From: Portunus trituberculatus
Lineage: Eukaryota; Arthropoda; Malacostraca; Decapoda; Portunidae
Length of the DNA: 64,000 nt
Assembly: GCF_017591435.1 (NCBI RefSeq)
Contig: NC_059290.1
Location: 6,007,594 to 6,071,593 of the forward strand
Direction of reading: 5' to 3'
The notes beneath the pieces were generated by a model, which was given only the letters and a program-made list of their open reading frames with translations, ran no database searches and had not been told where the DNA came from. Below are positions 52,585 through 62,029 of this stretch, in pieces. A program made the translations under genes and the position numbers. The stretch's first letter is position 1; each line of letters opens with the position of its first letter.

Positions 52585-55045
52585 CTGGCAGGTTGCAGGT
52601 TGTGTTACCATGAGAGGGCGGCTTGTCAGGTGAGGTTAGCGTAGGAACTTAATCGTCAGGTTGTGGTTTTGTGAGGTTAGGCTAGTTTAGGCTAGATTAG
52701 GTTAGGTTAGGTTAGGTTAGGCTGAGCTAGGCTAGGCTAGGCAAGTTTGGAGCTTTTCTTAACCGCCTTCAGTACTGGGACGCATTTTTACCTTGAGTTT
52801 TGAGTGTGACTAGACCATTATTTACATTAGGAAAGGCCTATGGAAGTCAGAAGATTGATGGTCAGTCTTTACTATTTTAATCCCCACGCAAGTTGCTGAA
52901 GCTGTGTAAAGTCACCAAATAGTCACCAGAATAGATATGAAAACGTCCTGGTGCTGAAGGGGTTAATTGTAAAGTTGAGGGTCTTGTTCATGTAATGCGG
53001 TTTTGTGAGGTTAGGTTAGGTTAGGCAAGGTTAGGTTTTTTTCTCTTATTTGTTAGGTTAAAGTCTTGTTTGTGGTTGTGGTTTTGTGAGGTTATAGTTA
53101 GGTTAGCTTAGATTGGGTTAGGTTAGGTTAGGTTGGGTTAGGTTAGATTAGGTTGGGTTAGGTTAGGTTAGGTTGTGGTCTTGTTTGTGGTTGTGGTTCT
53201 GAGGTTATGGTTAGGTTGGGGTTTTACTTAATTGTCTTCTTGTGTTTGGTTGTGGTTTTTGTGAGGTTAGGTTATGTTGGGAGTTTTACTAATTTGTGTG
53301 AGGTTTTGGTTCTGTGAAGTTAGGTTAGGTTGGTGTATTATTAATTGACTATAGTGTGGGGTTCTTTGAGTTTGTTATGTTGTTTTTTAATGATTATGTG
53401 AGGTTTTCGTTGTGTGAGGTTAGGTTAGGTTGGTTGGTGTCTCATTAATTTTCTATAGGTTATTGAGGTTACGTTAGATTAGGTTGAGGTCTTTCTAACT
53501 CACGTGAAGTTAGGTTTTTTAAGGTTGAAGACAGAGCAGGGTAGTGAACATGGTGCATGAAAATATACTTAAAAAATATAGATAACGAAAAATAATGTAA
53601 TATGGAAAAGAAAATGTCTAAAAATTTTCCTGATAAAGTGCATGAAAATCTATCATTAAGACCTTGAAAATGTCTCAAAGGAAGAGGAAAGTAACGTGAA
53701 GAGCGTGTGTTATAGAAGAGACGGACGGCTGACAGGTGGACAGGTGTTACAAACAGGCAGTTAGACAGACGAGTGAATGCGTACTGACATCCAGGGGACG
53801 CAGCAGGACAAACAGATAGACAGAAAGGCAGTTGAAGGTAGAAAGAACACACAGAAGTACATAGATACAGAAGAAGAGGAAGAAAAAGAAGAAGGAGAAA
53901 TAGGGAGAAAGGACGAAGATGGGTCGACAGCAACAGACAGAGCGGCGCCCCAGGAGTGTGTCTGACGGAGGCGAGGGTGGCGGAGGACCTACTTGTGATA
54001 CTCGCGTTCCCAGGCCTCGCTGGCGGGGGAGTGCGTGGCGGGGCCGTTGGCGAAGGGCCAGCGTTGCGGGGACAGCCGCGCCCCACCCTGGGAGGAGGTG
54101 GGGAAGTGAGGGCTCCTCCTCCGCCGCCTCCTCCACCTCTTCCTCTTGCTTGATAAGGGGGGAGTCACTGCTGCAGGACTCCAGCTGCGTCTCCACCGGC
54201 AGGGGGCTTGGGGGCCCATCTTCCTCTGGCAGGAAGCAAGGGACACAAGGTCGTATTTTTAAAGGCTCTGCTCTCTCGTCAGGAGTGTTCCCAAAGGCCA
54301 CTGGGATGTGTCGTGTCCTTAGGGGTGACTTTGCACACAGGTGGTGAGAAGCCTTGTTAAACCATCACCACAATCATGAAAACATCCCGGAACACCCACA
54401 ATAATTTCCGCTACAGCTGGCTGAGAAGTAAGATGAAATTAAGATACAGAGAATGAAACGTGTCACAGTACAAGCCAACAGGATGACATGCAGACGCTCG
54501 GGGAGGGAGGAAGTAGGAGGACATTTACGAAAGAAATCCTGTAGGAAAAAAAATTCTTGAAATCTCACAAAAACTTCCGCCAGCTGAGTACGATTTAGAT
54601 ACGACACCAAGGCAAAAAACCTGAACAAAGCTAATGACAAGAAGCCAGAAGAGCGGAGACACCACAGATGCTAAATAAACCATATAGACAGCTTGATGAC
54701 AATAACTGTGAGGGACAAGACAATGACATACCCGTGGAGTTTGTGGCGTGTTGAGGCGACGCTGCTGGGAGGAGGTGGAGGGTAGTGGGGGTGGTGGAGG
54801 GGTCTTCGGAGGGGCAGGGACGTCTCTGGGCAGCGGCGGCGGTGGTAAAGGCCTCGTGTTCCTGCTTAATGATTGTGAGAAGGGGCGCGAGAAGATTCCC
54901 TCCTCCTCTTCCTTCTCCTCTTCCCTGCTCTTCCTCCTCTTCCTCCTCCTTTTCCTCCTCCTCTCCGTTGTCTTGTCTTCCCTTCTTTCCTCTTCTGCTG
55001 CTACTTTTTCGCCCTTTGATGTCTGTATGAAGGGTGTTTAAGTAA

Positions 55046-55104
<59 letters not shown>

Positions 55105-55381
55105 ACGTAGTGTAGTGGTTAGCACGCTCGACTCACAATCGAGAGGGCCGGGTTAGAGTCCCGGTAAGCGGCGAGGCATATGGGCAAGTCTCTTAATGTG
55201 TGGCCCCTGTTCGCTTAGCAGTAAATAGGTACGGAATGTAACTGGAGGGGTTGTGGCCTCGCTTTCCCGGTGTGTGTTGTGTTGATTTGGTCTAAGTCCT
55301 ACCCGAAGATCGGTCTATGACCTCTGAGCTCCCTCCGTAATGGGGAAGACTGGCTGAGTGACCAGCAGGCGACCGAGGTGA

Positions 55382-55440
<59 letters not shown>

Positions 55441-55480
55441 CAAAAACTTAAGTAAAAAGACAATGAAGTGATATTGATGC

Positions 55481-55551
<71 letters not shown>

Positions 55552-55809
55552 GCGTAGTGTAGTGGTTAGCACGCTCGACTCACAATCGAGAAGGCCGGGT
55601 TCGAGTCCCGGTAAGCGGCGAGGCATATGGGCAAGCCTCTTAATGTTCACCTAGCAGTAAATAGGTACGGGATGTAACTCGAGGGATTGTGGCCTCGCTT
55701 TCCTGGAGTGTGTTGTGGTCTCAGTCCTACCTGAAGATCGGTCTATGAGCTCTGAGCTCGCTCCGTAATGGGGAAGACTGGCTGGGTGACCAGTAGGCGA
55801 CCGAGGTGA

Positions 55810-55865
<56 letters not shown>

Positions 55866-56141
55866 GCGTAGTGTAGTGGTTAGCACGCTCGACTCACAAT
55901 CGAGAGGGCCGGGTTTGAGTCCCGAGAAGCGGCAAGGCAAATGGGCAAGCCTCTTAATGTGTGGCCCCTGTTCACCTAGCAGTAAATAGGTACGGGATGT
56001 AACTCGAGGGATTGTGGCCTCGCTTTCCCGGTGTGTGGAGTGTGTTGTGGTCTCAGTCCTACCCGAAGATCGGTCTAAGGGCTCTGAGCTCGCTCCGTAA
56101 TGGGGAAGACTGGCTGGGTGACCACCAGACGACCGAGGTGA

Positions 56142-56202
<61 letters not shown>

Positions 56203-56487
56203 GGTAGCTCAGTGGTTAGAGCATTGGCTTCACAAGCCAGAGGACCGGGGTTCGATTCCCCGGCCGGGTGGAGATATTTGGGTGTGTCTCCTTTCACGTG
56301 TAGCCCTTGTTCACCTAGCAGTGAGTAGGTACGGGATGTAAATCGAGGAGTTGTGACCTTGTTGTCCCGGTGTGTGTTGTGTGCCTGGTTTCAGGCCTAT
56401 CCGAAGATCGGAAATAATGAGCTCTGAGCTCGTTCCGTAGGGTAACGTCTGGCTGTCTCGTCAGAGACTGCAGTAGATCAAACAGTG

Positions 56488-56582
<95 letters not shown>

Positions 56583-58417
56583 CCTGCTGTTTCCGGCGCT
56601 TCTTCTTGGCTCTGAACTTCTCGTCTCGCCACAACACCTGAGGAAAGACAACACCATTACCTTCCCCTCATCTCACCTGGCCTCACCTTGTCTTACCTGG
56701 CCCACTCTACTTCACCTTCCCCTCATCTCACCTGGCTCTCTCTACCTCACCTTCCCCTCATCTCACCAGGCTTCACCTTATCTTACCTGGCCCTCTCTAC
56801 CTCACCTTCCCCTCATCTCACCTGGCCTCTTACTTCACCTGGTCTACTGTCTAGCTTTACCTGCCCCTCTCGCTTTACTTGCCCTCTCACCTTAACTGGC
56901 TCTATTTACCTTATCTTGTCCTTTCTCTACCTCACCTAATCTTACCTTACCTCACTTCACCGTGTCTTATCTACCTCACTTCGCGTCACCTCATACTCTT
57001 AACCTCCTTCAGTACTGGGACGCGTTTCCATATTCATTCTGGTGACTATTTGGTGGCTATACAGCTTCAGAAACTCGTGTGGTTATTAGAATAGTAAAGA
57101 CTGTGGCCACTAATCTTCTGACCTCCATAGACCCTTCCTAATGTCAATAAAATGGTCGAATCGTACACAAATCTCAAGGTAAAAATGTGTCCCAGCACTG
57201 GAAGGGTTAAACGCTGTGCTTCCTCGTCAGAACTCTTCTCAAAGGCCATGAAAATGTTAAGTCGTGTTTCCAGTGATGAGTTTCTATCTAAATGATGTAA
57301 AATTCTTGTTAGTGTCATTGGAATTATGGAAACTCGTCCATCTCACCTCTCCCGGCCCACCTCACCCCGCCATTTGCCTGCCTTACCTCCCCTGTGTGTC
57401 ACTCATGAGGGGTGCAATTGGTTCATTCACTGGTTTACTCATGAGTGTTCTTGTTTGGGAAGGGAAGGTTGTTTTAGATGATGTGTACATGTTTTAACTT
57501 AATCTAACCTAACCTCACGTAACCTAAACTAACTTACCTAATGTTATCCAGTATGACTTAAGTATATTCTAACCTGATTTAATTTTACCCAACTTTAATA
57601 TATTCTAACCTAACTTAACCTAACTCAACCTAACATAACCTCATTTTTTGCACCTTAATCCTACCGAACCGAACCGAACCTAACCTAACCTAGACATGAG
57701 TGGGCAGGTATATGGGCGGGCATGGGCGTGGATTGTGGGTGTGGGCGCCTTACCTGCAGCTGTCGTCGAGTGCGCGGGTACACATTGTGCTGTTTATTGT
57801 AATCTTGTAACAGCTGATCCCACGCTTGTCTGCAATTATTATTATTATTATTATTATTATTATTGTTGTTGTTGTTGTTGTTATTGTTATTGTTGTTGTT
57901 GTTGTTGTTTATTATGTACTGCTACTCTATTACTTCTGCTGTTACGAGTGTACTGTACAAGGAAAGGAAAGAAAGAAGAAAGAAAGAAAGGAAGATGAAG
58001 GATGATAGGAAGAAAATTAATAGAAATAGGAATGCGAAGGAAGAGAAAATGATAGGAAAAAAAAGAAGAATAACTGAAGAAAAGCAGGAGGAAAGAAAGA
58101 AAATGGAGGAATATGAGGGAATAATGGATAGGAGAGGAAAAGAAGAATAGAAAGAGGAAAATGACATGGAGATGAGGGAAAATAATAAAAGAAAAGAACG
58201 TGCATTTCTAGAACAAGAGGAAAAGAAAGGAATAGCACAGAGGTTGGAAAAAAAAAGGAGAGGAAGGAACATGTATGGAGGAAAGGGAGGAGAAAAAAAC
58301 AGATAAGGAGAAAGAAAAGAGAGAAAAATAAGGAAATGATAAACAGATTGAGAGAAAAGAGGAAAAAAAGAGAAAGATGAGGACAAGTGTATAGGAAAGA
58401 GGAGAAAAGGAGAAAGG

Positions 58418-58485
<68 letters not shown>

Positions 58486-58753
58486 GGGGCGGGGGGGAGA
58501 AGGTAAGATGGACAGGTAAGGGAACAGGAGGGGGTGGGGTGGAGTGATGCAGGTGGAACAGGTAAGGGGGGGAAGGGAGAGGGGGTAACACAGCAGGTAA
58601 CCACAGGGAGTCTGGACCACCTGGGGGGAAGGGCGACGCTGCTCCACCACCTTACAACCTCCCCCTCCACCATTCTCCTTACCCTCCCCCTCCCCCTCTC
58701 CTCTCCCGCTTTCCCCTTACTCCCCCTCCCTGTCTGTGAGTGATGGCGAGGCA

Positions 58754-58813
<60 letters not shown>

Positions 58814-58843
58814 TGATTTATTTATTATTTCTTACCTACCCAC

Positions 58844-58888
<45 letters not shown>

Positions 58889-59298
58889 ACACACATCCTT
58901 ACTCGTATTTTTCCTCCTCTTCCTCCTATTTGTCTATCACATTCTATTTTTCTCACTATATTCCCACAAACAGCCTCGTAAGGACCAACAAGTCTGCTAC
59001 TGTTTGTTTCTCCTTTGTGTTCCTCCTCCTCCTCCTGCTAGATCACGTCCTCTGTTCACTAATTAGTCGTTATTATTAATTTCCATCGTATATATAAATT
59101 AAATCAAGCATATTATTTACATTTATCTTTTTTTTTTTCTTTTCAATTTCTCGTATCACAAATATAATAGAGAAGAAATGATCATGAAGAACTCAATTCA
59201 GTTGCTTCCCCTCAATATTTCTTTTTAATTTCTTGATTTTCACTGGATACATACACGCAAAGAAAAAAGATCAAATTAGATTAAAAACACACTGAGTA

Positions 59299-59373
<75 letters not shown>

Positions 59374-59562
59374 TACACTAATACACTAAAAAAGTAAAAA
59401 AAAGCAAGTTTCCATTGATATAACCATTAATTTCCCACGATTTGCAATGGTGATCGCTTTCCCCATGGCAGGATTGTTCTTTTAATGCCCGCCCGTAATA
59501 GCATCACTTCCATTTTTACCTCAGAAGTTGATTAGAAGCTTGACAATGTGATGTTTATGGCC

Positions 59563-59625
<63 letters not shown>

Positions 59626-59652
59626 GTGTTGTGTTTTCGTTACATATAAATG

Positions 59653-59729
<77 letters not shown>

Positions 59730-59766
59730 GTATTCGGTCATTCTCATTCCTGCCTCTTCATGGCAT

Positions 59767-59823
<57 letters not shown>

Positions 59824-60102
59824 TTCGCCTCGGTCGTCTGCTGGTCACCCAGCCAGTCTTCTCCATTACGGAGCGAGCTCAGAGCTCATAGACCGATCTT
59901 CGGGTAAGACTGAGACCACATAACACACTCCACACACCGGGAAAGCGAGGCCACAACCCCTCCAGTTACATTCCGTACCTATTTACTGCTAGGTGAACAG
60001 GGGCTACACATTAAGAGACTTGCCCATTTGCCTCCTCGCTTACCGGGATTCGAACCCGGCCCTCTCGATTGTGAGTCGAGCGTGCTAACCACTACATTAC
60101 GC

Positions 60103-60144
<42 letters not shown>

Positions 60145-61510
60145 GGGATTTACGAGTATAGTGGTTGGGGGGGTAGAGAGTGAGGGATGGATGGAAGGAT
60201 GGGTGGAAGGATGGGTGAGGGAGGGGTGGATGGGTGGAAGGATGGGTGAGGGAGGGGTGGATGGGTAGAAGGATAGGTGAGGGAGGGAGGGATAGGTGGA
60301 AGTATGGGTGGAAGGATAGGTGAGGGAGGGGTGGATGGGTGGAAGGATGGGTGAGGGAGGGATGGATAGGTGGAAGGATGGGTGAGGGGATAGGATGGAG
60401 AATGGGTGGATGGATGAGAGAGAAACTGGTAGCAAAGGATAGGATAGGATATGATAGAATAGGATAGAAATAGAATAGGCTAAGGATACGATAGGATAGG
60501 TGTGAACGGATGGTGGCGATAAGGACAGTTGAGGGAAGGATAAAATAGGATAGAATAGGATAGGGATAAAATGGAATAGGACAGGACAGGAGTGAATGGA
60601 TGGTTGTATGATTTATAAGATTATTAATTAATTTCATCATCTTTTCCTGATTTAAAATACATAATTAATCTTATTTGCTTATCTTATTTATGTTTGTATT
60701 ATTCATTTTTGCTGTGCGTATTTCTCTCCTTTTTTTTCTATATTTCTCTTTCATTATCTTCTCTTTTTTCTCTTCTTCCTCTTCACCAGGATCTAAATTG
60801 TTCATCGTATACATCCTACCTAGTTCCTTTACCTCTTTCTTTTATCCTCCTCCTCCTCCTCCTCCTCCTCCTCCTCCTCCTCTAGCGTCATCACATAATT
60901 TTATCCTAACAAGCTCTTCTTTCCCTTTCTCTTATCCTTCCTCCTCCTCCTTTAATTTTATTTTTCTCGTCCTCTTTACCTATCCTGCCTCTTTTCTCTC
61001 CTCTTATTCTCTCCTCCTACTCTTCTGCCACTTCCTTTTCTATCTGTCTTCTCTTATTTCATCGCCTCCTCCTCCTCCTCCTCCTCCTCCTCCTCCTCCT
61101 CCTCCTCTAATTATATCTCTTTTACTCTTTTTCCCATTTTCCTATCGTACCTCTGTTCTCTCCTCTTACTTCTCTTCTCTTCCTCTTCTTTCCTCCTCCA
61201 ATTATCCCAGACATATTTTTCTATCCTGATTTTCTTTCTTATCCTCTCCGCACATTTTCTTCTTTTCCTGCCCTTCCCCCCCTCCCTGCTTCCCTCTTCC
61301 TCCCCTCCCCCCGCCCCGTTACCTGATACTGTCGACGGTGGAGCGCTTGTCGTTGATGGTGGTGGCGTAGCGGGAGAACACCGAGTAGAACACCTCCTTC
61401 TCTTGCTTGGTGAAGTTACGTGAGCGGTGCCTTTTCTGCCGTTCCACGCCCTCGCTCTCATCCCTGGCACCCCTGTCACCCCTGTCACCCCTCAGACCAG
61501 TACGCTCCAT
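52404..61510 (-). CDS. Myb/SANT-like DNA-binding protein, MSANTD3/Myb_DNA-bind_5 type (6 exons)
   Basis: Six minus-strand exons (61510-61323, 57829-57754, 56637-56584, 55022-54732, 54225-53993, 52584-52404) have splice phases that match at every junction and total 1023 bases, i.e. 340 residues plus stop. Residues about 30-105 form a Myb/SANT-like domain: NFTKQEKEVFYSVFSRY, then AWDQLLQDYNKQHNVYPRTR and QLQVLWRDEKFRAKKKRRKQ, with the aromatic helix residues typical of the family. A low-complexity Arg/Glu/Pro-rich middle follows, then a coiled coil (ARMVQLQEEGAARLRLLEAE, RHIRQQEHQLRMQILMERLR). MSANTD3-type proteins share this plan: N-terminal domain, disordered linker, C-terminal coiled coil. 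Predicted role is a nuclear DNA-binding regulator; no target is implied. Exons 4-5 are open in a second frame as well (see findings), so the middle sequence is uncertain. Confidence 0.8.
52640..53500. repeat. degenerate TTAGG/GGTTA-rich DNA in Myb/SANT intron 5
   Basis: Clusters of GGTTAGGTTAGGTTAGG occur at 52697-52745, 53005-53030 and 53105-53175, with scattered single units between. On the transcribed strand this is CCTAA-type. Confidence 0.75.
52763..52962 (+). mobile_element. TTAA-flanked MITE, copy 1
   Basis: Between TTAA at 52759-52762 and 52963-52966; ends CCGCCTTCAGTACTGGGACG and (inward) CCCCTTCAGCACCAGGACG. TTAA target and CCYTT ends suggest piggyBac-driven mobilisation. It is homologous, in inverted orientation, to 57003-57206. 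Confidence 0.8.
53993..54225 (-). CDS. Myb/SANT gene exon 5
   Basis: Acceptor CTTCCTGCCAG, donor GTAGGT leaving AA. The frame that joins to exon 6 ends SPQRWPFANGPATHSPASEA then WEREYHK. The first half in that frame is Arg/Trp-rich (SKRKRWRRRRRRSP), while the alternative frame gives an acidic, more protein-like stretch (LESCSSDSPLIKQEEEVEEA). Confidence 0.62.
54226..54731. other. Myb/SANT intron 4
   Basis: About 0.5 kb without a recognised repeat; bounded by GTATGT and CTTCCTGCCAG on the minus strand. Confidence 0.5.
54732..55022 (-). CDS. Myb/SANT gene exon 4 (low-complexity linker)
   Basis: Acceptor CCCTTCATACAG, donor GTATGT. In the frame set by the first exon 3 donor it reads TSKGEKVAAEEERREDKTTE, an Arg/Lys-rich run and a Pro-rich end (SRNTRPLPPPPLPRD). 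A second frame is also open and reads NLLAPLLTIIKQEHEAFTTA. Length 291 bases, phase 0 to phase 0. Which frame is used is not settled by sequence alone. Confidence 0.6.
55103..55384 (+). mobile_element. SINE B (tRNA-Val-like head)
   Basis: Head GTAGTGTAGTGGTTAGCACG, anticodon loop CTCACAA (CAC), eroded B box GGGTTAGAGTCCC. Body core CTGTTCGCTTAGCAGTAAAT; tail CCGAGGTGAATTACACAC. Confidence 0.88.
55551..55813 (+). mobile_element. SINE B
   Basis: Full head with a perfect B box (GGGTTCGAGTCCC), body with a small deletion (TTAATGTTCACCTAGCAG), tail CCGAGGTGAATTACACAC. Confidence 0.9.
55864..56144 (+). mobile_element. SINE B
   Basis: Head as above with B box GGGTTTGAGTCCC, complete body and the same tail. 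The three B copies in this train are about 95% alike. Confidence 0.9.
56201..56490 (+). mobile_element. SINE A
   Basis: Head GGTAGCTCAGTGGTTAGAGC, anticodon loop TTCACAA (CAC), perfect B box GGGTTCGATTCCC; tail AACAGTGAAACACAC. Best-preserved A copy. Confidence 0.9.
56491..56579. repeat. (CA)n merging into the Myb/SANT exon 3 donor
   Basis: About 44 CA units; on the transcribed strand GTAGGT continues as GTGTGT. Confidence 0.97.
56584..56637 (-). CDS. Myb/SANT gene exon 3 (54-base micro-exon)
   Basis: Acceptor CTTTCCTCAG. It encodes VLWRDEKFRAKKKRRKQQ, the end of the recognition helix and a basic tail. The donor region reads GTAGGTGTGTGTG and runs directly into a (GT)n tract of about 90 bases and an antisense SINE. 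Use of the second GT (four bases later) would change the downstream frame. Confidence 0.78.
56650..56990. repeat. CACCT-rich minisatellite with sense-strand splice-donor-like units
   Basis: Repeats of CTTCCCCTCATCTCACCTGG and CTTACCTGGCC. On the transcribed (minus) strand these read CAGGTGAG (three times) and CAGGTAAG (twice), plus close variants, 25-230 bases upstream of the exon 3 acceptor. Confidence 0.7.
57003..57206 (-). mobile_element. TTAA-flanked MITE, copy 2
   Basis: TTAA at 56999-57002 and 57207-57210. The minus strand reads CCCTTCCAGTGCTGGGACAC through ATTTTTACCTTGAGA and AGGTCAGAAGATTAGTGG, matching copy 1 along its length. Confidence 0.8.
57484..57700. repeat. degenerate (CCTAA)n-rich DNA in Myb/SANT intron 2
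   Basis: CTAACCTAACC and AACTTAACCTAACTCAACCT clusters and CCGAACCGAACC variants. Orientation is opposite to that in intron 5. Confidence 0.75.
57754..57829 (-). CDS. Myb/SANT gene exon 2
   Basis: It completes AGA and encodes QAWDQLLQDYNKQHNVYPRT and RRQLQ, the second and third helix region of the domain. Donor GTAAGG. The acceptor reads AATAATAATTGCAG: the bases before it are a trinucleotide repeat (57838-57909) rather than a pyrimidine tract. Confidence 0.8.
57838..57909. repeat. (ATT)n-(GTT)n touching the Myb/SANT exon 2 acceptor
   Basis: About ten ATT then about thirteen GTT-type units. On the transcribed strand the array ends in AATTGCAG. Confidence 0.95.
57960..58500. repeat. purine-rich tract with (GA)n
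   Basis: A+G-rich + strand (GAAAGAAAG, GGAAGA) with (GA)n at 58421-58482, in Myb/SANT intron 1. Confidence 0.85.
58758..58887. repeat. (CT)n and (CA)n arrays
   Basis: (CT)n at 58758-58810 and (CA)n at 58851-58887, separated by 40 bases. Confidence 0.95.
58930..59300. other. intron 1 DNA without recognised content
   Basis: CCT-rich at first, then AT-rich; nothing identified. Confidence 0.4.
59301..59371. repeat. (CA)n microsatellite
   Basis: About 35 CA units without an attached retroelement. Confidence 0.95.
59564..59820. repeat. composite repeat: (GT)n, core, (CT)n, core, (GT)n
   Basis: TTTTCGTTACATATAAATGA, then (CT)n 59656-59726, then CGTATTCGGTCATTCTCATT and CTGCCTCTTCATGGCATCTT, then (GT)n 59771-59820. 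The same arrangement recurs at 62793-63024. Confidence 0.8.
59822..60104 (-). mobile_element. SINE B
   Basis: Minus strand: head with GTAATGTAGTGGTTAGCACG and B box GGGTTCGAATCCC, core CTGTTCACCTAGCAGTAAAT, tail CGAGGCGAATCACACAC. (GT)n on both sides; here it is sense to the Myb/SANT gene. Confidence 0.88.
60105..60141. repeat. (GT)n at a SINE B head
   Basis: About 18 GT units. Confidence 0.93.
60170..60410. repeat. minisatellite of GGATGGGTGAGGGAGGGGT-type units
   Basis: About seven copies of a roughly 32-base unit (GGAAGGATGGGTGAGGGAGG, then GGTGGATGGGT), G-rich on the + strand. Confidence 0.85.
60435..60600. repeat. degenerate (GGATA)n
   Basis: GATAGGATAGGATATGATAG-type units with interruptions. 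Confidence 0.8.
60846..61110. repeat. (CCT)n arrays
   Basis: (TCC)n at 60846-60881 and (CTC)n at 61066-61107, in pyrimidine-rich DNA. Confidence 0.9.
61323..61510 (-). CDS. Myb/SANT gene exon 1 (start codon and first domain helix)
   Basis: The ATG at 61510-61508 starts MERTGLRGDRGDRGARDESE, then basic KRHRSRNFTKQEKEVFYSVF. Donor GTAACG leaves two bases (AG). The start is chosen because it is the first ATG in the open frame, and TAG at the end of GGGTGTAG just upstream could be an acceptor for a 5' UTR exon. The short basic run before NFTKQE could be a nuclear localisation signal. Confidence 0.75.
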
Positions 61511-61619
61511 CACTCCTACACCCCTTGCAGCAGCAGTGGGACGAGGGAAGGGGGAAAAGGGTCAGGTTTTTTAAATACTGGTGAAAACACTACCTCAAGG
61601 CGAGAATCTGAAATGCGAC

Positions 61620-62000
61620 TGGTTTATGTGACGAGGCCGCGTCGCAACTCGCCTTCGTCAATACGCCTTTCCCGACCATAATGTTTAGCGACGCCACGCC
61701 ACTCAAATCGATACATCTAGGAATTAAGTGCGTGTGTTGGTGTCCTCCCCGCTGCAGGAGTCCCCATGATGCGTCCTACCCGCCCCGCACTCCTTGGCCG
61801 GGGCTGCGAGGGTGTGTCCTGCCGCATTTTGAAGCGAGGTGGATTTAGCAACGTGAATTCAATACCTCGTTAAGCTCCCGGCCGCTCGTAAAGGTGACGT
61901 AAGCAGCGGCGGCGTCGGGGGTGCTGCCGCGGTGATCGTACCTACCTCCAGTCGTAACTTACTGCCACCTGTCCAGACGTATAATGTGCGGCCGCCCTCA
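61620..62000 (-). promoter_or_regulatory. CpG-rich candidate promoter / 5' UTR region of the Myb/SANT gene
   Basis: This is the densest CpG block in the window (GGCCGCGTCGC, AGCGGCGGCGTCGGG), lying just upstream of the predicted start codon. It contains a CRE-like TGACGTAA at about 61894. On the minus strand, GGAG/GTAGGT near 61946 could be the donor of a non-coding first exon. Confidence 0.35.
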
Positions 62001-62029
62001 CTCGACAACCTCGTTTACTTCCACGGCCT

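Larger units (their letters stand above)
55044..56579 (+). mobile_element. train of four SINEs coupled by (CA)n in Myb/SANT intron 3
   Basis: Order on the + strand: (CA)n, SINE B, (CA)n, 45 bases of other DNA, (CA)n, SINE B, (CA)n, SINE B, (CA)n, SINE A, (CA)n. Arrays are at 55049-55102, 55385-55438, 55486-55550, 55814-55863, 56145-56200 and 56491-56579. All are antisense to the host gene. Confidence 0.88.

Noticed and set aside
55864..55935. cluster of tRNA-Val genes at 55.1-56.3 kb
   Set aside because: Each head continues into a shared SINE body and (CA)n tail; they are repeats, not tRNA genes.
57922..58673. 218-242 residue Ser/Leu/Phe/Pro-rich proteins on the minus strand
   Set aside because: Same artefact: they translate a purine-rich + strand with (GA)n.
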